Assembly (NCBI RefSeq): GCF_017307495.1 | Contig: NZ_JAFKHE010000015.1 | Coordinates: 124,001-188,000 of the forward strand | Source of the DNA: Devosia sp. | GTDB taxonomy: Bacteria; Pseudomonadota; Alphaproteobacteria; Rhizobiales; Devosiaceae | Direction of reading: 5' to 3' | DNA: 64,000 nt | Shown here: in pieces, positions 26,646 through 35,592 of the stretch | How positions within the stretch are numbered: the first letter of the stretch is position 1 | Layout of the letters: each line of letters starts with the position of its first letter | Notes under the pieces: model-generated | The model's database searches: none | The model's input: the letters and a program-made list of their open reading frames with translations, nothing else | Told to the model about the DNA's origin: nothing | Program-made: the position numbers and the translations under genes

Positions 26646-27761
26646 TCAGCCCAGAAGCGCCTCGTAGGCGTCTCCCACCACCGGCAGCTCGAACGCCGCG
26701 GCGCGGGCCTTCAGCACGTCGGGCGGCAAGGGAGCGTCCAGCACCTTGCCCATCGCTTCGGCCAGTGCCGCTGCATCGCCGATCGGCACGAGCGGGCCGA
26801 AGCGGCCGTCCTCGAGGATCTCGCGCGGGCCATGCGGCGCGTCGGTCGAGACCACCGGCACCCCGGCCGCCATCGCCTCGATCAGCACGTTGCCGAAACC
26901 CTCGGTGATCGAGCTCAGCACGAACAGGTCGGCTGCCGCGTAGCATTCGGCCGGGTCGGTGACGTAGCCGGGAAACAGCACGCGGTCGGCCAGGCCGAGC
27001 GCTTCCGCCTCGGCCTTCAGCGGCTCGAGCAGCGGCCCCTCGCCGAAGATCACGAGCCGGGCCGGGCGCATGGCGACAAGGCGCGCAAAGGCCTTGAGCA
27101 GGGTCGACTGGTCCTTGACCTCGGTCATGCGGCCGGCGGTGACGATCACCGGGCCTGCACCCATCGCATCGAGCGCCGGCTGCCAGGGGTAGGTGCGCGG
27201 CGGCTGCGTTGATATCGGGGGCAGGGGATTGTGGATCACCGCCACCTTGCCGGCCGGCATGCCGTGCGCGACGAGGTCGCGACCGACGCCGGCTGAAACC
27301 GCGATTGCCTTCGTCGCGCGCGCCGCGACGATCGCGGTCAGCAGGCCGGCAAGGCGCGAGCCGAGGTCGTCGGTGCGGTGATTGGCAGCGGCGTGAAAGC
27401 TCGGGAAGAACCTCGCCCGGCTGAACGACAGCGCGAGCGCCAGCGCGGTGACGAGGTTGGCGAATTCGGGCGCGCTGAACACCGCGTCGGGCTTAAGCCG
27501 CCGATAGAGGCCGATGCTGCGCAGCAGCCCGCGGATGGTGCGCGGCTTGCCGAAGCGCCCGCCCTCCGAGACCGGCATGCCGAGGTCGACAAGGTGCACG
27601 GCGTCGGAGCGAAGCCTGGCGTTGGGGCCTTCGCCGTTCCACACGAACAGCGTCACCGCGTGGCCGCGCGCCGCCAGCTCGTTGGCCATCAGCACCCAGA
27701 CCCGCTCGGCGCCGCCGCCCCTGAGGCTGGGGACGTGGAAGACGATCCGTTTGCCGCGCAT
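26646..27761 (-). CDS. Glycosyltransferase family 4
   Basis: A 371-residue GT-B transferase. The N-terminus FHVPSLRGGGAERVWVLMANELA is characteristic of GT4 enzymes of capsule and O-antigen loci. The C-terminal half has IVTAGRMTEVKDQSTLLKAF, GEGPLLEPLKAEAEALGL and the donor motif SSITEGFGNVLIEAMAAG with the E-x7-E pair. It starts five bases after the Wzz/GumC-like stop, so it is cotranscribed with that gene. The sugar transferred is not readable. Confidence 0.91.
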   Translation of the reverse strand: MRGKRIVFHVPSLRGGGAERVWVLMANELAARGHAVTLFVWNGEGPNARLRSDAVHLVDLGMPVSEGGRFGKPRTIRGLLRSIGLYRRLKPDAVFSAPEFANLVTALALALSFSRARFFPSFHAAANHRTDDLGSRLAGLLTAIVAARATKAIAVSAGVGRDLVAHGMPAGKVAVIHNPLPPISTQPPRTYPWQPALDAMGAGPVIVTAGRMTEVKDQSTLLKAFARLVAMRPARLVIFGEGPLLEPLKAEAEALGLADRVLFPGYVTDPAECYAAADLFVLSSITEGFGNVLIEAMAAGVPVVSTDAPHGPREILEDGRFGPLVPIGDAAALAEAMGKVLDAPLPPDVLKARAAAFELPVVGDAYEALLG

Positions 27762-27766
27762 GAGGA

Positions 27767-29383
27767 TCAGGCGGCGAGCGGAGCCGTGGCGGCGCGGCGC
27801 TGCGGCTTGTTGCGCAGGTCGCGCCAGATGCCCAGCAGCACGGCGATCACCATGCCGAAGATGAACCCGCCCACGGCGCCGGCGATGAGCAGGATCACCG
27901 TCTTGGGCGGCGACGAGCGGTCGGTCGGCGGCACGGCGGGGGAGATGACGCGCACATTGGTGGTGTCGATCTGCTCGCGCTCCGCCACCTGCTTGGCCCG
28001 GCTGAGGAAGGCCTCGTAGATCGTTGTCTTGCTGGTCGCGTCGCGTTCGAGTTCACGCAGCGCCACCAGCGCCTCGTTGTCCGAGAACACGTTGCCCTTG
28101 AGGTCCTCGACCCTGGCCGTCAGGGCGGCAAGGCCCGACCTGGCTTCATCGAGCGTCACCCGGGCGGCCGAGACGATGCGGCCGATCTCGGCTCCGAGTT
28201 CGCCCTGCGCCACGGCCAGTTCGGCATTGAGCTTGGCGATGGTCGGGTGGCGCGGGCCATAGACCATCGACTGGCTGTCGAGCTGCGAGCGCAGGTCGGA
28301 GATGCGCGAGCGGACGGCGGCGAGGGCGGCCGACGCCTGGGTGTCACCGGTCGAGGCATTGGCGCCCGCCGCCACCAGTTCGTCGTAGCTGGACTGCGCG
28401 GCGATCACCCGGGACTGCGCTTCCACCACCTGGGTATTGAGCTGGGTCAGCGTCTGGCTGCTGGTCAGCTCACCCGAGCTCGAGGTGAGGTTGTGGTCGC
28501 GCTTGTAGGCTTCGACCTTCTCCTCGGCGTCCTTGACGGCGGCCTTCAGCTCGTCGAGCCGCTGGTTCAGCGCTTCCGCCGTCCTCGCGGCGCCGGCCGA
28601 CTCGGCGGTCGCCAGCTCCTCCTGGAACGCGGCGACGATCGCGTCGGCGATGCGCACCGATTTCTGCGGGGTCTCGGTGGAGACGACGAGGGTGGCCACG
28701 AAGCTCTTCTCGTCGGCCACGGTCGACACCTTCTTGCTCAATGCCGCGAGGGCGGCAAGGCGCGGGTTGGGCTCGGCCTTCTCGCGGGCGCCGAACGGCA
28801 GCAGCGACGACAGCGAGAACCCTGGGGTCGGGTCGTAGAATTCCTCGTCGGCGACGAGGTTCAGGTCGTCGACGACGCGCGTCAGCACATTTCCGGAGGT
28901 GAGCACGCGCAGCTTCGAGCCGGCGTTGAGCAGCGCGGAATCGGCCTGGCCGGGCTGCTGGAACAGGTCGTCCGACACCACCTGCAGGTTGGCCGGGTCG
29001 ATCATGATGTCGGTCGAGACGGTGTATTTCGGGGGCCCGAACACGCCATAGGCAGCCCCGGCAATGGCGCCGGCGACGGCAAGCGCCAGCGCGAGCCTGG
29101 TGCCGCGGCCCAGCCAGGTGAACAGCCGGCCGAGGTCGAGTTCGAGGAAGTCGCCGATCCTGTTGAGCGTCACGGTCGCCACCGGCGCCGCCTCGGGGAC
29201 CTCCTCCACCGGCAGCGGGACGGCGGCCGGGGGTGTGAACCTGCCTTGGGCCGGTCGTGCGACGCTGTGCAGCCGGGCCAGCACCGCGTCACGGGCACGG
29301 CCGATATCGCTGTCGAGCTGGGCGAAGGCGCGGGCGCCGGAGCGGCTGGTCCCGGCGATGGGGCCGTCGGTGACCTCGGACAT
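27767..29383 (-). CDS. Wzz/GumC-like polysaccharide co-polymerase
   Basis: A 538-residue inner-membrane protein that sets chain length and links polymerisation to export. After a Pro-rich cytoplasmic N-terminus, the first membrane helix is at about 95-115 (LALALAVAGAIAGAAYGVFG) and is followed by the Wzz motif KYTVSTDIMIDP. A long coiled-coil region spans about 220-440 (LNQRLDELKAAVKDAEEKVEAYKRDHN, cited in part). The second helix is near 500-520 (VILLIAGAVGGFIFGMVIAVLLG). There is no C-terminal BY-kinase domain. No outer-membrane exporter (Wza) gene is in the window, so the exporter must be encoded elsewhere. Confidence 0.9.
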   Translation of the reverse strand: MSEVTDGPIAGTSRSGARAFAQLDSDIGRARDAVLARLHSVARPAQGRFTPPAAVPLPVEEVPEAAPVATVTLNRIGDFLELDLGRLFTWLGRGTRLALALAVAGAIAGAAYGVFGPPKYTVSTDIMIDPANLQVVSDDLFQQPGQADSALLNAGSKLRVLTSGNVLTRVVDDLNLVADEEFYDPTPGFSLSSLLPFGAREKAEPNPRLAALAALSKKVSTVADEKSFVATLVVSTETPQKSVRIADAIVAAFQEELATAESAGAARTAEALNQRLDELKAAVKDAEEKVEAYKRDHNLTSSSGELTSSQTLTQLNTQVVEAQSRVIAAQSSYDELVAAGANASTGDTQASAALAAVRSRISDLRSQLDSQSMVYGPRHPTIAKLNAELAVAQGELGAEIGRIVSAARVTLDEARSGLAALTARVEDLKGNVFSDNEALVALRELERDATSKTTIYEAFLSRAKQVAEREQIDTTNVRVISPAVPPTDRSSPPKTVILLIAGAVGGFIFGMVIAVLLGIWRDLRNKPQRRAATAPLAA

Positions 29384-29552
29384 GGCGTTAACTTCCCGTT
29401 TTCCAAAAGTGGCCGGTCGGCCCGCTTATACACCGCAGTCCGCTTACGGCTGGTGGAATGGGTTTTTTTGGTTAAGTCGCAGGTCAAATAGATACAAGTT
29501 TACGCATTAGGATTAACTGATGGTTCGGGATGCACCGCCCCGCCCCGTTCGG

Positions 29553-29567
29553 TTAAACCGCAGTTAA
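29553..29567. promoter_or_regulatory. CtrA-type box TTAA-N7-TTAA
   Basis: A perfect full-length CtrA-type motif, 29 bases upstream of the sugar-nucleotide dehydrogenase start, in the divergent region between that gene and the Wzz-like gene. CtrA is the cell-cycle response regulator of alphaproteobacteria. Binding is inferred from the motif only. Confidence 0.55.
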
Positions 29568-29595
29568 CGAGTTCTATAGCGTGGCGGTGCTTTCG

Positions 29596-30861
29596 ATGAA
29601 AATTGCAGTCTTTGGGCTTGGTTACGTCGGAAGTACAACTGCAGGGTGCCTGGCCAGCCAGGGACACCACATCATCGGCATCGATGTCAGCGAGACCAAG
29701 GTCCGCGACTTCGAGGCGGGCATCCCGCCGGTGCTCGAGCCGGGGCTGGACGACCTCCTCGCCGAAGCGCGCGACAACGGTTTGCTGCAGGGCTCGACCA
29801 TCGTCGATGGCCTGCTCGACGATGCCGACCTGGCTCTGGTCTGCGTCGGCACGCCGAGCGCGCTGGACGGTTCGCACAACCTCAGCCACATCGCCGAAGT
29901 CACCCGCCAGATCGCCACCGGGGTGCGGCGCGACCGCCAGAGCCGCCTCACCGTCGCCTACCGCTCGACCATCCGGCCGGGCACCGTGGACGGGCTGATC
30001 GCCCCGATCTTCCGCTCCATCCTGGGCGAGAACTTCGGCGACCTGATCGAGCTGGTCTACAACCCGGAATTCCTGCGCGAGTCCTCGGCCATCGCCGATT
30101 TCTTCAACCCGCCCAAGATCGTCATCGGCACCGTCGACGGCCGGCCGTCCCCGACCATGGACCGCATGCACGAGGGCCTGCAGGCGCAGACCTTCCATGT
30201 CGGCTATCGCGAGTCCGAGCTGACCAAGTTCGTCGACAACTCCTGGCACGCGGTCAAGATCGCCTTCGCCAACGAGATCGGCCGCATCTGCCAGCAGCTC
30301 GACATCAGCGCCACCAAGGTGCACGAGATCTTCGTCTCCGACACCAAGCTCAACCTCTCGGCCTACTATACCCGGCCGGGCGGGGCCTTCGGCGGCTCGT
30401 GCCTGCCCAAGGACGTGCGGGCGCTGCAGCACATCTCCAACGACATCGGCGCCAACACCCACCTGCTCGACGCCATCCTCAAGACCAACGAAGCGCACAA
30501 GCACTACCAGTTCGACCAGATCGTGCGGCAGCTGCGGCCCGGCGCCCGGGTGCTGATGCTCGGGCTGGCCTTCAAGGCCAACACCGACGACCTGCGCGAG
30601 AGCCCGAACGTCGACATGGCGCGCCGCCTGATCACCGCCGGGTTCGACGTGTCGATCTACGACTCGGCACTCGATGCCAGAAAGCTGGTCGGCCAGAACC
30701 TCGGCTATGCCTATTCGCAGCTGCCCAAGATCGGCGAGCTGCTGATCGATCGGGACGAGGCCGAGACCGGCGCGTTCGACCTCGTAATCGCGGCCAATGG
30801 CCTGCAGCGCGGCATTGCGCTGCGCAGCGACAACGTCGTTGACGTGAGCACCATCGCATGA
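29596..30861 (+). CDS. UDP-glucose/GDP-mannose 6-dehydrogenase (AlgD-like)
   Basis: A 421-residue NAD-dependent four-electron dehydrogenase that makes a sugar-nucleotide uronic acid. The N-terminal Rossmann motif is IAVFGLGYVG; CVGTPS and NPEFLRES follow. The catalytic Cys269 lies in FGGSCLPKDVRAL, preceded by KLNLSAYYTRPGGA, a stretch closer to GDP-mannose dehydrogenase AlgD than to UDP-glucose dehydrogenases. The C-terminal domain has GLAFKANTDDLRESPNV. The start ATG 29596 was preferred to GTG 29581 because it begins the Rossmann strand exactly and GGCGG precedes it. Its stop overlaps the next GT4 gene start (ATGA). It implies a uronic-acid-containing polymer. Confidence 0.9.
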   Translation: MKIAVFGLGYVGSTTAGCLASQGHHIIGIDVSETKVRDFEAGIPPVLEPGLDDLLAEARDNGLLQGSTIVDGLLDDADLALVCVGTPSALDGSHNLSHIAEVTRQIATGVRRDRQSRLTVAYRSTIRPGTVDGLIAPIFRSILGENFGDLIELVYNPEFLRESSAIADFFNPPKIVIGTVDGRPSPTMDRMHEGLQAQTFHVGYRESELTKFVDNSWHAVKIAFANEIGRICQQLDISATKVHEIFVSDTKLNLSAYYTRPGGAFGGSCLPKDVRALQHISNDIGANTHLLDAILKTNEAHKHYQFDQIVRQLRPGARVLMLGLAFKANTDDLRESPNVDMARRLITAGFDVSIYDSALDARKLVGQNLGYAYSQLPKIGELLIDRDEAETGAFDLVIAANGLQRGIALRSDNVVDVSTIA

Positions 30862-32132
30862 GCCTCGTCGCGGAAGGATCGCTCGAGTCCGAACTGCTGC
30901 TCGCGCCCGGGCGGACCAGCGAAGCGCTGGTCGATGCCCCGCTTGCAGGCAGGAAGGTGCTGATCATCGTCGAGAACCTGCCGGTGCCGTTCGACCGGCG
31001 CGTCTGGCTCGAGGCGACGACGCTGGCCGGGGCCGGGGCGCAGGTCAGCGTCATCTGCCCGATCGCCAAGGGCTTCACCAGGCGCTACGAGCAGATCGAC
31101 GGCGTCCACGTCTATCGCCATCCGCTGCCGGCCGAGGGCAACGGGCCGCTCGGCTACCTCAAGGAGTACAGCGCGGCCCTGTTCTGGGAGACGCTGCTGG
31201 CCTTCAAGGTGCTGCGCGAGCGCGGCTTCGACGTTATCCACGCCTGCAACCCGCCCGACCTGATCTTCCTCGTCGCGCTGCTGTTCAAGCCGTTCGGCAA
31301 GCGCTTCGTGTTCGATCACCACGACATCAATCCCGAGCTCTACGAAGCCAAGTTCGGCCGCCGCGACTTCTTCTGGCACCTGATGGTACTGTTCGAGCGC
31401 ATCACGTTCGCGCTTGCGGACGTATCGATCGCCACCAACCAGAGCTACCGCCAGATCGCGATGGAGCGCGGCGGCATGCCGTCCGGCGACGTGTTCGTCG
31501 TGCGCAGCGGGCCCGACCTCAACAAGATCAAGCCGGTCGCGCCGAACGCTCGCTGGAAGAACGGGCGTCGCCACCTCGTCGGCTATGTCGGGGTGATGGG
31601 GGCGCAGGAGGGCGTCGACCTGCTGCTGCAGTCGGTGCACCACATCGTCGTGCGGCAGGGCCGCGACGACATCCAGTTCTGCATCGCGGGCAGCGGTCCG
31701 GAACTCGAGCAGCTCCGCGCGCAGGTCCGGGAGCTTGGCATCGCCGACTACGTGACCATGCCCGGCCGGATCAGCGATGCCGACCTGTTCGAGATGCTGT
31801 CGACCGCCGACGTGTGCGTGAACCCCGATCGCGTCAACCCGATGAACGACAAGTCCACGATGAACAAGATCCTGGAATACATGGCGTTCGGCAAACCGGT
31901 CGTGCAGTTCGACGTCACCGAGGGGCGCTATTCCGCCGGCGACGCCTCGCTCTATGCGCGGCCCAACGATCCGCTCGACATGGCGGTCCAGATCACGGCG
32001 CTGCTCGCCGACCCGGCGCGGCGCGCCCGCATGGGCCGCATCGGCCGCGAGCGGGTGGAGGCGCGCTTCGCCTGGACGCACCAGGTGCGGCCGCTGGTCG
32101 CCGCCTATAGGCGGGCGCTGAAGGGGAAATAG
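30858..32132 (+). CDS. Glycosyltransferase family 4 (WbuB-like)
   Basis: A 424-residue GT-B transferase overlapping the dehydrogenase gene by four bases. It has a 30-residue variable N-terminus, then VLIIVENLPVPFDRRVWLEA, a hallmark of a GT4 subgroup in exopolysaccharide loci. Next come HACNPPDLIFL, FDHHDINPELYEAKF, SIATNQSYRQIA, LVGYVGVMGAQEGVDLLL and the donor region NPDRVNPMNDKSTMNKILEYM. It would extend the undecaprenyl-linked repeat unit in the cytoplasm. It is followed after three bases by the heparinase-family gene. Confidence 0.9.
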   Translation: MSLVAEGSLESELLLAPGRTSEALVDAPLAGRKVLIIVENLPVPFDRRVWLEATTLAGAGAQVSVICPIAKGFTRRYEQIDGVHVYRHPLPAEGNGPLGYLKEYSAALFWETLLAFKVLRERGFDVIHACNPPDLIFLVALLFKPFGKRFVFDHHDINPELYEAKFGRRDFFWHLMVLFERITFALADVSIATNQSYRQIAMERGGMPSGDVFVVRSGPDLNKIKPVAPNARWKNGRRHLVGYVGVMGAQEGVDLLLQSVHHIVVRQGRDDIQFCIAGSGPELEQLRAQVRELGIADYVTMPGRISDADLFEMLSTADVCVNPDRVNPMNDKSTMNKILEYMAFGKPVVQFDVTEGRYSAGDASLYARPNDPLDMAVQITALLADPARRARMGRIGRERVEARFAWTHQVRPLVAAYRRALKGK

Positions 32133-32135
32133 GCG

Positions 32136-34115
32136 ATGTCGCTGGGTTGGTATCTCAAGCGGCTGCAGGCCATGAGCCCGGCCGAGCTGGCCCACCGCGT
32201 GGGCGAAAAGCTCGGCAAGGTCGTCGCGCGCAACCGTCTCGAGGGCTGGGCGCGCTATCCCGGCGCCGAGGTGAAGCCGCTGCCCGGCTTGTGCCAGCGT
32301 GTCCTTGCCGCCGCAACGGCCGGTGACCGCGAGCAGGTGCGGCAGGCCGCCGAAGGCGTGCTTGCCGGCCGGTTCGAAGCGCTTGGCGTCGACTGGCCGC
32401 CACGGCAGCCCGATGACCTGTTTCCGCCCGAGTTCTGGCGCCTCGACCCGGTGACCGGCGGGCTGTGGCCGGGGGCCGAGCGCTATTGCTTCGACATCCC
32501 GTACCGGCACGAGCGGGCGCTCGGCGACGTGAAGTATGTATGGGAGGCCAATCGGCTGCAGTTCCTGCAGCCGCTCGCCGCGCATGCGCTGCTCGCCAAC
32601 GATGGCCGCAGCCTTGCCGCGATCGAAGCGGCCATCGCCAGCTGGCATGCCGCCAATCCGCCGTTTCGCGGGCTCGGCTGGAACTCCGGCATCGAGCTCG
32701 CGCTGCGCGCGATCTCGCTGCTCGTCGTGGTGACGCTGGTCGGCGATCGCCTGTCCGCCGCCTGCCGTACCCAGGTCGGGAGCATCCTGCATGCCAGCGC
32801 CTTGTGGCTCCGCCGCTATCCGTCGCGCTTCTCGTCGGCCAACAATCACCGCGTCGCCGAACTGGCCGGCGAATTTCTGATCGGGCTGGCCATGCCCGGC
32901 CTGCCGTTCGCCCGGACGATGGCGACGCTCGCACGCCGCCAGCTGGGCGATGAAACGGCCCGGCAGATCCTCGCCGACGGCGTGCCGGCCGAACAGTCCC
33001 CGACCTATGGCGCCTTCACCGCCGAGTTCGTCCTGCTCTGCGCCAGCGTGGCGCGCGGCGGCGGCGAACCGTTCCCGGCGCTGGTCGGCGAGCGGCTCGA
33101 TGCGTTCGCCCGCTTCATCGGCTGGATCCAGCTCGACGACGGCACCGTGCCCGCCATCGGCGACGACGACGACGGCCGGGTGCTGACGCTGGGCGAGGTC
33201 GAGCCCGCCTATCCCGGCTCGGTCGCCAATGCGATCTCGGTCTATGCCGGGCAGGGCGCTCCGACGGCCGTCGCGCCGGATTTCCGCGGGCTGCTGCTCG
33301 GCCGCAGCGTCACGCCCGCCCGGGCGCCGCAAGGCCAGCGGCTGTTCGCCTCGGGCGGCTATTCGGTGGTCAACCGCCAGGTCGCGGGCCGCCGGATCGG
33401 CCTCGTGTTCGACCACGCGCCGCTCGGCTACCTGTCGATCGCCGCCCATGGCCATGCCGATGCCTTGTCGATCACGCTCGCGGTCGACGGCCAGCCCGTG
33501 CTCGTGGATCCCGGTACCTACCTGTACCATTCGGGCGGGGCTTGGCGGGACTGGTTCCGCGGCACCGCCGCGCACAATACGCTCGCCGTCGCGGGCGCCG
33601 ACCAGAGCATCATCGCGGGCGCCTTCAACTGGTCACACAAGGCGAGGGCCCGGCTCGTCCATGAGGAGCGGGGCGAGCCCTGGAGCCTCACCGCCAGCCA
33701 TGACGGCTATCGCCGGCGCTTCGGCGTGCTGCACCAGCGCAGTCTGGTTGGCACCGATACCGGCTTCAGCATCATCGACCGGCTGCTTGGCGCCGCCGAA
33801 GGCCGCGACGCGGAAATCGGCTTCCAGCTGGCGCCCGGCCTCGTTGCGGCGCGCGCGGGGCGCGAGGTGGCCGTTCGCCGGGGCGACGAGACCGTCCTCA
33901 CGCTCGTCTTCGAGCCTGGGGACGTGCGCATCGAACGGGGCGGCGAGGGCGGCAGGGGCGGCCGGATCTCGCCGCGCTTCGGCGTCCTGCTGCAGGCCGA
34001 CCGCATCGTGTGGAGCGGCCGGGTCGATGGCGTCGGACGGACCGTAGCGGTGCGTCTCGCGGCGGTCGCGGATCGGACCCCGGTCCGGCGCCGGCTCGAG
34101 GCCGCCGGGGGTTAA
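32136..34115 (+). CDS. Heparinase II/III family protein
   Basis: A 659-residue protein with no evident signal peptide. The N-terminal alpha-toroid region (about 20-330) includes YVWEANRLQFLQPLAAHALL and SANNHRVAELAGEF; the C-terminal beta region starts with GGYSVVNRQ and contains YLSIAAHGHADALSITL with the conserved His pair, DPGTYLYHSGGAWRDWFRGT, and TAAHNTLAVAG in parts. Members in exopolysaccharide loci are uronic-acid lyase-like and may edit or depolymerise the product. That suits the neighbouring uronic-acid-forming dehydrogenase. Why it lacks an export signal is unexplained. Confidence 0.88.
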   Translation: MSLGWYLKRLQAMSPAELAHRVGEKLGKVVARNRLEGWARYPGAEVKPLPGLCQRVLAAATAGDREQVRQAAEGVLAGRFEALGVDWPPRQPDDLFPPEFWRLDPVTGGLWPGAERYCFDIPYRHERALGDVKYVWEANRLQFLQPLAAHALLANDGRSLAAIEAAIASWHAANPPFRGLGWNSGIELALRAISLLVVVTLVGDRLSAACRTQVGSILHASALWLRRYPSRFSSANNHRVAELAGEFLIGLAMPGLPFARTMATLARRQLGDETARQILADGVPAEQSPTYGAFTAEFVLLCASVARGGGEPFPALVGERLDAFARFIGWIQLDDGTVPAIGDDDDGRVLTLGEVEPAYPGSVANAISVYAGQGAPTAVAPDFRGLLLGRSVTPARAPQGQRLFASGGYSVVNRQVAGRRIGLVFDHAPLGYLSIAAHGHADALSITLAVDGQPVLVDPGTYLYHSGGAWRDWFRGTAAHNTLAVAGADQSIIAGAFNWSHKARARLVHEERGEPWSLTASHDGYRRRFGVLHQRSLVGTDTGFSIIDRLLGAAEGRDAEIGFQLAPGLVAARAGREVAVRRGDETVLTLVFEPGDVRIERGGEGGRGGRISPRFGVLLQADRIVWSGRVDGVGRTVAVRLAAVADRTPVRRRLEAAGG

Positions 34116-34200
34116 GGATACCGCCCGGTTCCGCGCGTCGCAGCCGCTCACCCATGGTACTTCCGGGCGATCACTCACGCGCCTGAGGAGACGGCGAGCC

Positions 34201-35496
34201 TTGAGCCATTCGGCGATGACAGCAGGGTCGACGGGCGACAGCGCGCAGCGGGCGCATGCGGTCTCGTTCGCCCTGTTCCTCGCCACGTTCCTGGCGCTCG
34301 CGGTTCGCATTACCGTGTCGCCGGCGCTGCTTGATCGCGTCTACGACTATGTCAGCCAGGGCGGGGCGTTCTACGAGAAGATCCACGTCGGCACCTACCT
34401 GCTGGTGCTGCTGGTGCCGGTGGCGCTGCTGAGCCGGCCGGTCTTCCTGCGCGGCGAGGAGATCGTCAAGTTCCGCGACCTGGTGCGCTTCACCGGGCTG
34501 CTCGGCCTGCTGATCGTCTTCCTCGTCGGCACCGGACGGGCCGGGGCGATCGGCAACCTCGTCGACACCTATTTCGTCGCCGGTGCGACCGGCTTGATCC
34601 TGCTGGCCCAGAACCCGTCCTACCGGCGGCTGCTCGGCGACGCGGTGATCCTCATCAACCTCTTGAGCGCGGCGATGGGCCTGTTCGAGGCGACGACCCA
34701 TATTCGCTTCTTCCCCTATTCCGAGGGCGAGGCCGCCTTCCGCCCGATCGGGCTCGCCGGCCATCCGCTGACGCTGGGGCTGCTGTGCGCCACCACCATG
34801 GCCTTCGTGCCGCTGACCGCCTGGAAGCCCTGGGTCCGGATCGCCGCCATGCTGCTGCTCTTCGTCGCCACCGCCGCGGCCGGCGCGCGCCTCGCCCTGA
34901 TCGTCGCCACGCTCGAGGTGCTGGCGCTGGTGCTGATCGTGCCGAGGCACTCGCTCAACCGCCCGGCCGAGCGCAAGGCCAAGCTCGCGGTGCTGATCCT
35001 CGTCACCTTCGCCGGCGCGGCGCTGTTCGCCGTCCTCGCCGCCGGCGGGCTCCTGTCCCGCTTCTCCGAGGGGCTGGCCGACAAGAACGTGCTCGCCCGC
35101 ACAAACATCTACCAGGTCTTCGACTACGTGGGCTGGCAGGACGTGGTGTTCGGCCGGGACATCACCGAGATCACCCGAATCGTGAACGACAAGCTGCACC
35201 TGCCATTCATCGAGTCGGCGCCGGTCAATCTCACCTTCCAGCTCGGTCTCGTGCTTGCCATTCCGTTTGCGCTGCTCGTCGCCTGGCTCATCCTGCGGCT
35301 CCTGCGGCGCCAGCCGCGCACCGCCTGGATCGGTACTGCGGTGTTCCTGCTCGCCGCGCTCTCCAACAACACGCTGAGCGAAAAGACCGGCGTCGTCACG
35401 GTGCTGGTGGTGCTGCTCGTCGCCTATCTCGAGGCGGTGCCGGGCCAGGCCGCGCGGACCCCGGCCGGCAGGCCGCGGACATTAACCTCGTCTTAA
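34201..35496 (+). CDS. O-antigen-ligase/Wzy-like membrane protein
   Basis: A 431-residue polytopic protein with ten or more helices. The large periplasmic loop near the C-terminal third contains GWQDVVFGRDITEITRIV, typical of the O-antigen polymerase/ligase superfamily. It is the best candidate for the repeat-unit polymerase of this locus. The start used is TTG 34201, because GAGGAG lies 10 bases upstream; ATG 34216 is the alternative but has no ribosome site at normal distance. Its stop codon is part of a CtrA-type box. Confidence 0.82.
   Translation: MSHSAMTAGSTGDSAQRAHAVSFALFLATFLALAVRITVSPALLDRVYDYVSQGGAFYEKIHVGTYLLVLLVPVALLSRPVFLRGEEIVKFRDLVRFTGLLGLLIVFLVGTGRAGAIGNLVDTYFVAGATGLILLAQNPSYRRLLGDAVILINLLSAAMGLFEATTHIRFFPYSEGEAAFRPIGLAGHPLTLGLLCATTMAFVPLTAWKPWVRIAAMLLLFVATAAAGARLALIVATLEVLALVLIVPRHSLNRPAERKAKLAVLILVTFAGAALFAVLAAGGLLSRFSEGLADKNVLARTNIYQVFDYVGWQDVVFGRDITEITRIVNDKLHLPFIESAPVNLTFQLGLVLAIPFALLVAWLILRLLRRQPRTAWIGTAVFLLAALSNNTLSEKTGVVTVLVVLLVAYLEAVPGQAARTPAGRPRTLTSS
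35482..35496. promoter_or_regulatory. CtrA-type box TTAA-N7-TTAA upstream of the priming transferase
   Basis: A second perfect TTAA-N7-TTAA motif. It overlaps the stop codon of the Wzy-like gene and lies about 97 bases upstream of the sugar-1-phosphate transferase start. Part of the motif is constrained by coding sequence, so it is slightly less secure than the box at 29553. Confidence 0.5.
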
Positions 35497-35592
35497 CCAG
35501 CGGCTTTGGCGACCCCGGTCGGCGTGCTAGTCCGGTTGCACTTCGCGGGACCCGCAAAGTCCTGCATTGCCAGCAATTCGAGGCAGTCTTCC

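Noticed and set aside
25086..27212. Plus-strand open frame (708 codons) across Wzx, the repeat and a GT4 gene
   Set aside because: It is out of frame with the flippase, crosses a palindromic repeat, and has Arg/Ala/Gly-biased composition.
30711..33575. Long minus-strand open frame (954 codons)
   Set aside because: Shadow of the dehydrogenase, GT4 and heparinase-family genes, which carry clear motifs on the plus strand.
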